In this document: positions 1 to 7,892 of the stretch, piece after piece
How the letters are laid out: every line of letters starts with the position of its first letter
Position numbering within the stretch: the first letter of the stretch is position 1
Source of the DNA: Fragilariopsis cylindrus CCMP1102
Taxonomy: Eukaryota > Bacillariophyta > Bacillariophyceae > Bacillariales > Bacillariaceae
Reading direction: 5' to 3'
Assembly: GCA_900095095.1 (NCBI GenBank)
Contig: FMBT01000192.1
Coordinates: 1 to 26,280, forward strand
Length of the DNA stretch: 26,280 nucleotides
The notes under the pieces: generated by a model
Told to the model about the DNA's origin: nothing
Seen by the model: the letters and a program-made list of their open reading frames with translations, nothing else
The model's database searches: none
Made by a program: the position numbers and the translations under genes

Positions 1-381
1 TGCTTTTGATTTTGGTTTGAGTTCTGATAGAAGAACCTGGTCGGTTACTTTCACTTTGGTTACTGTTGTAAGACCAATTAATTTTTGACGCTTCGGAAGG
101 ACGTTTGTCTTTTCAGAGAGCATGTCTTTGACTTGGGCGATATTTGTTGTTGGTGATAAGTCATTTAATTCAATCTTTTCTTTTCCCCATTTCGCTATCA
201 ACGTCACGGCGTACTCAGTTGTACTACTTCCTCCACCACTCAATGATGAAGTAACAGAAAGTTCTTGTTGTTGTACTTGTACTTGTTGTTGTAGTTGTTG
301 TTCACGATTATTACTATAAGTAGTAGTATCGTCCGCCATGTTCATGGGGGATGATGATGATGATGATGACGACGAGTCCAT
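1..381 (-). CDS. UBLCP1: UBLCP1 (ubiquitin-like domain CTD phosphatase), N-terminal part cut by window edge
   Basis: An open frame of 127 codons runs from an ATG at 381 down to base 1 without a stop, so the gene continues outside the window. After a Ser-rich and Gln-rich leader of about 55 residues comes a ubiquitin-like domain: AVTLIAKWGKEKIELNDL, then NIAQVKDMLSEKTNVLPKRQ and KLIGL. This closely follows the ubiquitin-like domain at the N-terminus of UBLCP1, a nuclear HAD-family phosphatase which in animals dephosphorylates the 26S proteasome and inhibits it. The phosphatase domain (DxDxT) should lie beyond the left edge and is not seen. No in-frame ATG lies upstream before a stop, so 381 is the likely start. 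The Gln/Ser leader looks like a lineage extension. Confidence is high for the ubiquitin-like domain and good for UBLCP1 rather than another ubiquitin-like protein. Confidence 0.82.
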   Translation of the reverse strand, partial: MDSSSSSSSSSPMNMADDTTTYSNNREQQLQQQVQVQQQELSVTSSLSGGGSSTTEYAVTLIAKWGKEKIELNDLSPTTNIAQVKDMLSEKTNVLPKRQKLIGLTTVTKVKVTDQVLLSELKPKSKA

Positions 382-1149
382 ATTGAATCTTTTGTGTGTC
401 GTCAAGTCTGTGGCTGGTGATGATTCTATGAAGAAAGAAAAGTATTACAAGGTATAATGTCTTGCCGTTATTGTATGGGCATTGTCAACAAATTGTTCAA
501 ATTTAAAATATGTTCGTTTTTTTTAAACTTTGTAAAAATATTGAGGGGATGGGGGAAATGCAATTGAATTGTAATTTTTGCATCAATGACCGCCTATCTA
601 TCAGCAGAAGTATCAGCAGATGAGATGATACTGTGTACTGTAACCACCTGTCGTGTGCTTGGAGTTACATTTGGCACAGAGGCTTGATTTGCTTGTTTTT
701 CACTTTTGACAGGGGGGAAATTATCATTATTATCATCCATTAGTTTTTCTTACTATTATTGTATGATGGATTTGTCAAACTGCTTGGGGGTGATGGGGGT
801 GTCTATAACTATGATTCATTCAAGAATAGTTTCACCAGAAAATAGTAATCATTGAACTTGCACATAATGTGGACACGTAAGGTAGACTTTATCAACATCA
901 ATTCAGGGTTTTAATAAACCTTAATCTATCTAGAGAGGTGATGAAGATCTTTTACAACCACAACAGCCTTTTGTACGTTGCTTCCCTCACACACCTGGCT
1001 GTGGTCCTCCAAATTCTTTGGTTGAAACAATCCAATTATAGATTATGGTGGAAACATGTCAGAGACAGGAAGAATGTCAAAAGCGCAGTGAGGAGGATTG
1101 TTGTCGTACGATTGTGATCTTGGTGGAGATAGGTACAACAAAAATGCAT
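382..1149. other. Intergenic region upstream of UBLCP1
   Basis: AT-rich DNA with homopolymer runs and no reading frame I can support. A 48-codon minus-strand ORF starting at 740 (MDDNNDNFPP...) has no recognisable similarity and a stop close upstream. The lower end of the decayed Harbinger transposase may reach into 830-1149, but the similarity there is too weak to claim. Confidence 0.5.
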
Positions 1150-2010
1150 TGAACAACACTATTGTTTGTTGCAGCTGTTGGTGCTATACAGGCAGTAGGA
1201 CGTGTCATCAACAACGACTGCATCATGATCATCACACACTTTTGTACTTAATCGTATACACCATGGCCAGATTGAGTAATATCATGCCATGTACCTGGGG
1301 TATTTATGACACAGATCTGAATGAGTTCATCAGCCCCGCCCCAAAGACAATTACACAATTCACATAATGTCCATGTGTACATTCCTTATATAATAGAATC
1401 TGCATAAACTAATTGCCGTACTCTTCTATTTGTAATTTGAGTCCATCACAAGCCCCAAACATTATGTATTTTTGGATACTTTCTTGTTATATTGCTGTTT
1501 TCTTTGTATGCTTCAATCTCATTGGCAGTAGGTGCTGCGACTCTTGCTGCATCATGTTCCAACAAACAAGCAAGAAGAACTACTATGTCAACTTTAAGCC
1601 AATTATACATGGGTGTACATGTCAATCCAAATGACACACTTAGAGTTTGTGTACAAGCTCACTCTTGTTCTCTATATACCACTCAAAAACCAGTCCTAGG
1701 AAACCCACTGCATCCATGGTCAACATTTACATCATTTCCATTTCTTTCTAACTTTTAATTCCATACTGACTTTGTTTTATATCATCCCAAGTGTACAATT
1801 TGTAATATGGTTTATATAATTATTCAAGTAGCTCATTAAATGATGCATGGCCGAGTCCTGTTAAGTTGAGCAGCCCTTGGTCATCCTTGCTGTCGTGCAA
1901 ATATTTAAATACTGATTTGTTATAATGACGGATGAAACATCTTGGGATTCTCCTGTCCATCCTCCTCCTATCTTCTGGAGTAAGAGTATACTTGTAGGTT
2001 TCTGTTTCCT
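1150..2010 (-). pseudogene. Decayed PIF/Harbinger-type (HARBI1-like) transposase
   Basis: No single frame is open, but minus-strand translations in shifting frames give consecutive blocks of a DDE_Tnp_4 (Harbinger) transposase in the right order. About 1820-2000: RRMDRRIPR and SVFKYLHDSKDDQGLLNL...FNELLE, then a stop. About 1776-1815: KPYYKLYTWDDIK. About 1650-1720: MDAVGFLGLVFEWY. 1448-1640: FGLTCTPMYNWLK to KYPKIHNVWGL. About 1330-1455: ACDGLKLQIEEYGN, stop, THGHYVNCVIVFG. About 1225-1330: CVINTPGTWHDITQSGHGVYD, stop. About 1155-1220: VVVDDTSYC. The family's DG and HD acidic positions are visible. At least five frame changes and three in-frame stops show it is dead. The similarity is from recalled family motifs. 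No terminal inverted repeats or target duplication were found by eye. Confidence 0.75.
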
Positions 2011-2067
2011 ATTACATACAGTATGTATTCTTCAATAACACTCTGACAGTCCCACAGTCCCACAGTC

Positions 2068-2280
2068 CTACTTACATTCTACAACCACCCACATAATATA
2101 TTTTATTAGTTCAAACCAGTTCCAAACCTCGACCTCGTCACTCTTGTTTTGAGCGAATAATAATGACGAACCTTTTTGTTTGTCTTTAATTGACAAAAAC
2201 GATTTTGCCAGCGCATATTTAATACACGTCGCGGCAAGCTTAACCAACCACACGAACTGTGAATCAATCGTGCTTATCAC
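2068..2280 (-). other. Possible upstream exon of the Harbinger relic (uncertain)
   Basis: A 70-codon open stretch on the minus strand ends at a good splice-donor match (GAAT|GTAAGT, near 2073). A plausible acceptor (TAATAG) lies about 65 nt further on, just before the first recognisable transposase block. The translation (CIKYALAKSFLSIKDKQ, EVEVWNWFELIKYIMW) looks more protein-like than its surroundings but lacks an ATG and matches nothing I recognise. It could be the N-terminal exon of the transposase or chance. Confidence 0.25.
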
Positions 2281-2583
2281 TTATTACAAAACGGTCAAAT
2301 ATCAAATAATTTAACCAAAAAATATCGATGTCGATGTCGCATTTGGACATGAAGTGGACCGTTGCTCCTTTTTCGACTCGGAGAGGGAATAAGGAGAAGA
2401 ATATCGCTATCGTCTATCGACGATTCGATTCGCCTCCGATTTATCGAAGGACGAGAGGTACAAACATTGTCACTATTTCATAAAATCAAAATCACAACAA
2501 ACTAGTAGGAATTATAAACAACAACTCTCGTCAAACTAACAAAGAAAAAAAGAATACTATTAATATATCAGCAAGAAGCGGTC

Positions 2584-3079
2584 ATGATGATGATGTCAAC
2601 AACTCACGTCAATATAATTAACTATTACTTCGTGGTAATGGTTGTCTTACTTGTATCACTATCAAATTTCGAAAACAATGTATGCCTTGGCTTCGTACAA
2701 AAACCAACTTTCAAATCTACTGGATTATTGTCTCGTAAAACTTCTACAACAACTTCATATACGGGCAAGGATGCTAAATCAACGTTTTCAACTACTACTA
2801 CTACTACTACTACTGCTATGAATGTTGCAACAATATCTGCCGATTTAGAAGCAGAAGTATTAACGACGATGGCACATGTTACTATGGACTTTACAGGTTT
2901 AGCCAGTCCATCGAAAAGCTTACTACGAATGTTTACTGTAATTGGACGGATAATGGTCATATCAGCAGATTATATTTGCGATAATACGATTCATCCTGAA
3001 GAACTTGTGATACAACTTTTCCTTATGAGTGTTGCTATAAAGGACATGATCGTGGATACGCCTACTGATACTGTTACGC

Positions 3080-3110
<31 letters not shown>

Positions 3111-3138
3111 GGACGAAACAACAAAGAAGTTAGATTAA
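2584..3138 (+). CDS. Small secretory/plastid-targeted hypothetical protein
   Basis: A 184-residue ORF opening with a run of Met codons (ATG at 2584). Residues 12-28 are a hydrophobic signal-peptide core (YYFVVMVVLLVSLS), and CLGFVQKP at 34-41 resembles the ASAF-type cleavage site of diatom plastid presequences, with G in place of A. A Thr-rich linker (residues 69-77) comes from an ACT microsatellite. Residues 85-157 look like a folded domain (ADLEAEVLTTMAHVTMDF, SLLRMFTVIGRIMVISADY, HPEELVIQLFLMSVAIKDM), largely helical. A second ACT run encodes a Thr-rich tail. I do not recognise the family. The targeting signal plus an uninterrupted amphipathic domain make it a credible gene; plastid rather than secretory destination is inference. 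Confidence 0.6.
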
Positions 3139-3850
3139 TTTTTGGAAAGAAGAAGGAAGAAATTCATATATATTTTTAGGACCACAATACACAATAGACA
3201 GAATACACAACGCATACAATAGATAGAAGGCATTAGATTCCATCACCCACCCATAGAATACATAAATTAAAAAATAGACATATAAAAAAGTTAGATATAA
3301 AGTTACAGTTAATACACGCACTGCATATATCACATTCTACTATTAGCACATCATGATCATTAGCATATCTGCGGTCAACGGTCAACGTGATCATAGTAGT
3401 GCGTTTCCGGTTCATTTATTTTACATTATCATCATCTTTATTAGCTTATAGTGTGTTTGTGACAATAATGCTCTATTGAGATATTATGCATTTAAAGTTA
3501 TCGCTCCAAAACATTTACACGAAGGAGACTTTCGCGATAACCCTTCATAATATACAGATGAAAGATACTATAATGAATTTTGGATTTTTTGTTGATACAA
3601 CAACGAACGCAAACATGATCACATCCACAACCAACAAGATATCGACAATGATGTCCTGCTTTCAATATAAGAGAAGGCAAAGGTTGTTTTGTTGGATTGA
3701 GTTCCGTGAGTTCATTTGATTATATTCTGCGCAATTAAGTATAAAACTTCCCTGTTTGTGGTTGAAAAATAATAGAGTCTCTATAGATTATCGCTTGAAA
3801 AGTCTGACGACGATTTTTTTCTATTTCTTTACATTTACTGTCATTATAAG
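3139..3850. other. Intergenic region, no gene seen
   Basis: AT-rich DNA after the small hypothetical gene. Only short ORFs of biased composition occur on either strand, with no family motifs, no tRNA-like fold and no convincing splice structure. Confidence 0.5.
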
Positions 3851-3856
3851 GTGTGT

Positions 3857-3887
<31 letters not shown>

Positions 3888-3890
3888 GGG
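3851..3890. repeat. (GT)10 microsatellite followed by G20 homopolymer
   Basis: Ten GT units (3851-3870) run straight into twenty consecutive G (3871-3890). The tract ends one base before the surviving part of a dehydrogenase relic, so it sits at the truncation point. Such a G run can form quadruplex DNA and is a likely slippage and breakage site. Its exact length in the assembly is unreliable. Confidence 0.95.
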
Positions 3891-3891
3891 C

Positions 3892-4246
3892 GATGGGACA
3901 CCCTGGAACGGCTTTATATTCTATCTGTAAGGCCGCTGTTGATATGGCCATCCGACAGCTTGCTCTGGAGTATGCACCTCAGGGTCTACGAGTATCAAGC
4001 GTAGCTCCTGTATTGATGCATACACCAGCAATTGATAGTTTGAGGGATGATACAGCCAATTTCTTAAAAAATAGGACATTCACATGCAATGAAACGGCAC
4101 AGATCTACACTTGAGGTTGCCGAATTGATTCCTTTCTGACTGGTGGTTCAATAATTGTAGATGGTGGTTGTATGCTAGGAAGCTCTCTCGGTGACGCTAT
4201 CATACCCTTTTTTGTTGATCAACAGCGGCCACAACAGCAGCAGTAG
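3892..4246 (+). pseudogene. Truncated short-chain dehydrogenase/reductase (SDR) relic
   Basis: The frame from 3892 (start at the ATG in gcGATGGGAC) reads GTALYSICKAAVDMAIRQLALEYAPQG in pieces, then LRVSSVAPVLMHTPAI. This is the classical SDR active-site segment: YxxxK helix, LALEYAPxGLRV, then V(A/N)PG-like. After a stop near 4112 other frames continue with EVAELIPF (4113-4136) and TGGSIIVDGG (about 4139-4170), the family's C-terminal signature. The roughly eight residues normally between AELIxFL and TGG are missing, and two frame changes are needed. The N-terminal Rossmann half (TGxxxGxG, NNAG, catalytic Ser), about 150 residues, is absent, cut at the G20 tract. It is therefore a 5'-truncated pseudogene of a classical SDR. 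Substrate cannot be inferred. Confidence 0.75.
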
Positions 4247-4273
4247 TAGCAACAGCAGTAGCAACAGGAGCAG
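4232..4273 (+). repeat. Degenerate CAG/TAG trinucleotide repeat
   Basis: A run of CAG, TAG and CAA triplets overlaps the 3' end of the SDR relic. It supplies short Gln or Ser/Asn runs depending on frame and ends the relic's last readable frame at 4246. The 350 bp that follow, up to 4625, hold no supportable gene. Confidence 0.7.
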
Positions 4274-4625
4274 GGCAAATAACAAAAACAATGGAATGAC
4301 GTATCTTTTTAAGGTGATATTGAAGCAACAACGCATATCAGTCGTATTTTCTCTATCTGGACTTTTTGGCTACTTTATGAGAGAACAAATGGCATGGGTT
4401 CGCATGACAACAAACAATTACAAGTAAAGATATATAAGTATTATTTTCGTTTAATTATGAGATTTACAGTAATTATTATCTGGTTGAATATTCAATAGTA
4501 TGATCTTTTTAGTCACTGGTATCATACAACTCTCACGATACACATATCATATCATCATTTAGACATAGATGATATCTATACTAGAGGAACGTTACGAAAT
4601 TATAGTTCCCGACAGACTGCATATT

Positions 4626-5720
4626 TTAATTGCCTCCTACACCGACGTTCCAAACTTTCCAGAAGCGACGGAATCGACGCTGCTTCTTCAGCCTCTTGCG
4701 GATGAGCTCGGCCATAGGATCGACCGTAGGACTGACCGTAGGACTGATAGTCCTATCAAAATATGATGGATCAAAATATGATGATGGTGGCGGAGGGTGA
4801 ATATAAGGTCCAGTAGGGCTTTCTTCCGCAACAACACGAGTCGGAGGTAAAGTTGGGGGACGAGATGGAACAGTCGGCTCACGTGTCATCCTCATGTAGC
4901 TGCCGCTGCGGCTATCGTCATCATTTAAACATGCATTTCCATTTCCATCATTGAGGTTATTTGGGTCGTTGCAAGGATCACCAGTCGGAGGTAAGGTTGG
5001 GGGACTAGATGGAACAGAACTCGGCTCACGTGTCATCCTCATGTAGCTGCCGCTGTTGCTATCGTCATCATTTAAACATGCATTTCCATTTCCATCATTG
5101 AGGTTATTTGGGTCGTTGCAAGGATCAAGAGTCGGAGTTAAGGTTGGGGGAAGAGATGGAACAGAACTCGGCTCACGTGTCATGTTGGGTTCGTCATCAG
5201 TTTTACAATTGTTACAGTAAGGATCAATGAAGAAATCGATATCATGTGTACAGTTTGGGATAGGGACGCCCCATTTATCATCACACATTTCCACATCAGA
5301 AACAAGCGTACGATTGTTATTGCTGCTGCCTCGGAGCAAGAAACGGGTACTCTGATCATCAATAAAGTCGCCTTCGATCAAAACAGATTTTGCAGAGTAG
5401 CCGTCATCAGTCTCTTCGTGAACCTTGTTGTAGGCATCCTGGATGACCTCCTCCAAGAATGTAGCCTCGTCCTTGGTAAGTGGTACACTTCGATTAAGAC
5501 CGTACAGAGTAAGGAGACTCTTCTCCATCGAACTCTCCTCCATCGAAGAAAGTGGTAGAGTAGATGATTCAGCCTTTGACGATTTGTTCTTCTTGAGAAC
5601 TTTTTTGCCGAAGGATGAAGGACCGTCGTTGTTTCTTGCAGAGACTTGACCAGAAGATGAAAGAATAGTAGCAGCAACAAGGGCTACCAAGCAAAGGATG
5701 GATGATGTCGAAAACTTCAT
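4626..5720 (-). CDS. Secreted P/S/T-rich protein with 49-residue tandem repeats
   Basis: 364 residues. The N-terminus (MKFSTSSILCLVALVAATIL, then SSSGQVSA) is a clear signal peptide with likely cleavage near residue 28. A charged region (30-120) and a Cys-containing stretch (MCDDKWGVPIPNC, DPYCNNC, about 143-172) precede two near-identical 49-residue repeats at 180-228 and 229-277 and a partial third from 278. Each repeat has a SxxPSxPPT Pro/Ser/Thr block and PCNDPNNLNDGNGNACLNDD, with two Cys per unit. A Pro/Tyr segment and a very basic C-terminus (RKRLKKQRRFRRFWK) follow. PSxxPS-type secreted proteins are common in diatoms and some are cell-wall associated; a frustule or surface role is inference. 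I recognise no enzyme domain. The ATG at 5718-5720 is the first before the signal peptide. Confidence 0.85.
   Translation of the reverse strand: MKFSTSSILCLVALVAATILSSSGQVSARNNDGPSSFGKKVLKKNKSSKAESSTLPLSSMEESSMEKSLLTLYGLNRSVPLTKDEATFLEEVIQDAYNKVHEETDDGYSAKSVLIEGDFIDDQSTRFLLRGSSNNNRTLVSDVEMCDDKWGVPIPNCTHDIDFFIDPYCNNCKTDDEPNMTREPSSVPSLPPTLTPTLDPCNDPNNLNDGNGNACLNDDDSNSGSYMRMTREPSSVPSSPPTLPPTGDPCNDPNNLNDGNGNACLNDDDSRSGSYMRMTREPTVPSRPPTLPPTRVVAEESPTGPYIHPPPPSSYFDPSYFDRTISPTVSPTVDPMAELIRKRLKKQRRFRRFWKVWNVGVGGN
4840..5183 (-). repeat. 147-bp tandem repeat inside the secreted-protein gene
   Basis: The string TCGGCTCACG recurs at 4874, 5021 and 5168, exactly 147 bp (49 codons) apart. Units 5183-5037 and 5036-4890 differ at only a few positions, and a partial third unit follows to about 4840. 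The period is a multiple of three, so the frame is kept. The low divergence points to recent duplication or gene conversion. Confidence 0.95.
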
Positions 5721-5964
5721 GTTGATGAGGATGATGATGATGATTTGTCTTGATAGTATGATGTAGAATAAAAATTGAAGCGAGTTGTACTATGGAAACC
5801 TTTTAGACTTTGGAGGAATGAAATTTATGATCCTTTAGAATTGAAAATGAAGAAAGAAAAGTCGTAGACTTTTCTCGTTGTAACGACCATTTTTTTTCTT
5901 TTTCTTTTCCTTTGATTTTATACTGCATTATTCCAGGGAATAGTGCTAGGATTGGTGAGGAAAG
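5721..5964. other. 5' flank of the secreted-protein gene
   Basis: An ATG-distal GAT/ATC repeat and poly-T tracts lie just upstream of the minus-strand start at 5720. No gene is seen. This is the proximal promoter side of the secreted-protein gene. Confidence 0.5.
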
Positions 5965-6069
5965 AAACGGATCATATTTCCGTTTTGTTGGCGAAGAGGA
6001 AACGGGTCATATTTCCGTTTTGTTGGCGAAGAGGGAACGGATTATATTTCCGTTTTGAAACGCAAGCAC
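5965..6069. promoter_or_regulatory. Three 35-bp tandem repeats, each an AACGG-N9-CCGTT inverted repeat
   Basis: Three copies begin at 5965, 6000 and 6035, with the spacer GTTTTGTTGGCGAAGAG between the first ones. Each holds AACGG (5966, 6001, 6036) and CCGTT (5980, 6015, 6050) separated by exactly nine bases (ATCATATTT or a one- or two-base variant), forming a short inverted repeat. Four more CCGTT lie at 6130, 6182, 6257 and 6262. AACGG is the core recognised by R2R3/3R-MYB proteins, including the plant mitosis-specific activator element. The cluster sits 246-546 bp upstream of the secreted-protein start and may regulate it; that function is inference. Confidence 0.6.
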
Positions 6070-6336
6070 GTTGTTTTTACCATCTTTTTGCTTGGGTTGT
6101 ATGATGCGAAGAACACTGATTTTGTAAATCCGTTTTACATTCTTCAAACATACAATTCTGGAGCTTTGCGTTACTGGAAATCCGTTTCTTCTTCTTCTTC
6201 GCTTCGCCAGCCGTCCCGATTATAGAGATATCGTCGTTTCTTTGCCGTCTTGTTAACCGTTCCGTTTGGCAATGCTAGTAGATTCATCAATTCTTACTCT
6301 AAGTATTTGATGTTAACTTTCCTTTATATTGTTGTT

Positions 6337-6338
<2 letters not shown>

Positions 6339-6403
<65 letters not shown>

Positions 6404-6412
6404 TTTGTGTTT
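6339..6412. repeat. GT/TTTG microsatellite
   Basis: About 70 bp of GT units interrupted by occasional TTTG. A Val/Cys frame passes through it only because the repeat has no stops. It is not coding. Confidence 0.95.
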
Positions 6413-7892
6413 CGGTTTCATTCTCAAATATAAATTTAAATTAGATTCTGAATTTTGCGCGAAAACGAAATTCCCGTAGTTCCTCTTTTATTGTAAGCCT
6501 GTCCATTCATATATATCATCAGACATAATAGTAGCTCCATAGTTGCCTTTTCTGCCTTCCTTGTTGTTTTGATGGACATATTCCAAGTAAATATGAACCT
6601 GACTTGTTGCAGACAATTTCCAAACCAGGAAAATTTGACTCTACAGTTGTTTGCCAATTGAGAATACACAGTTTCCTGTACTTAAAAAACTATACCTTCT
6701 TTAGGTAGGTATTTTAACAGGATTCAAGCTAATGCCCCAATATTGCAACACACTACCATTATCTCTGGCATCACATCATGTAACTAATAGTAAGTAATCA
6801 TAATAGACAATACTAACTAGGTGTGTCATTATTCTATCTGTTATAAACTCGATTATCTGTTTCGTGAGGGATCAAATAAAACCACCAAAATGTTCCCTTT
6901 TCTTGAATATATAGTGCTATTACATATTACTGATAATCTCTAAATGCTGTGTGTATTTTTTCTATCAGACAGATAAACAGATAGTAGTAATATAGTGGAG
7001 ATGTGGTCTATATTCTATATAACTTTTTCCTAACATCATGTATTTTGGTTTACATGGACTTCAATCTTTGCTTGGTGTTGTATTTTGTGAGGATCAAATT
7101 GTATCAAAACAAACAGCACACATTATTTTTTGTACAAAACCCAGCCCCACTCTAGTGTCTCACCAACACTACAATGCAATAAAAGAAGTATATTACACCA
7201 TTCTTTGTCACAAACGTTGTTCACATACATACTGAACACATTTTACCCAGGCAAACAGTGGTAAGTATTATGTACTATGCACAGTTTACTACTACATTTC
7301 ACTACAGTAGTTCTTGTTGTGTTTCGATTTGTTTTCTGTCGTAATAAATTGAAATTAGCTGGCCATAACGCGATGCTATGTCACACAGCATGCTGGTCAG
7401 CTCTTATTCACGTTCTGGGCGAGTGTTGTTGCCAGTTTTCAGCAGACATAGATTCTTTTTATTCATCTCCGAGGAGCGAAGGGGTCGGGTCATTATAATA
7501 TCATGTTACGATTACCCATAAGTCTCGAATAAGCCTGTCGTGTATATATCATAAGCCCTATTGTCCCTTCAAGATTGTGTTTGTTTTTTATTCTATATTA
7601 TTATTCATTGCCTGTGCCTCGTGATAAGAATGGCAAAGAACGCTCCATCAGTCTTCTATCATACTAGTACATACAGTACCGTATACCGGCGAACATGATC
7701 CGATAACAATCCTAGCTGTAACGTTACTGTACCCATAATACTACCGTATTTAGAAAGAAATTTTCTATGCAAGCGACACAAAAACACATTTAAAGCAAAT
7801 TGAATGATACGTTGTGAGGGAGAGAATCGACGATGAAGTATACATGAACACTACCCAAGCAATAACGATATTAATATATTGAAGGGGAAAGA
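6413..7892. other. Long intergenic region before the ArfGAP gene
   Basis: About 1.5 kb of AT-rich sequence. Short frames at 7038-7235 and 7277-7498 on the plus strand have uninterrupted but unrecognised translations. They lack introns, targeting signals and family motifs, so I do not call them. Between 7660 and 7750, just upstream of the ArfGAP start, there are repeated TACAGTA/TACTGTA and TACCGTA words that may belong to its promoter. Confidence 0.45.

Noticed and set aside
1492..1758. Plus-strand ORF of 88 codons starting at TTG
   Set aside because: It begins at a TTG and lies antisense to the Harbinger relic, whose family motifs explain the sequence.
1850..1920. tRNA-like string GGCCGAG...GTTAAG
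   Set aside because: No acceptor stem, anticodon loop or GTTCRA T-loop can be formed, and the region reads better as transposase relic on the other strand.
6250..6444. ORF with a long Val/Cys run
   Set aside because: The frame crosses a GT microsatellite and owes its openness to the repeat.
7038..7498. Two short plus-strand ORFs that might be a retroelement fragment
   Set aside because: I tried to match them to Copia RNase H and other transposon motifs, but no ordered set of family motifs appeared.
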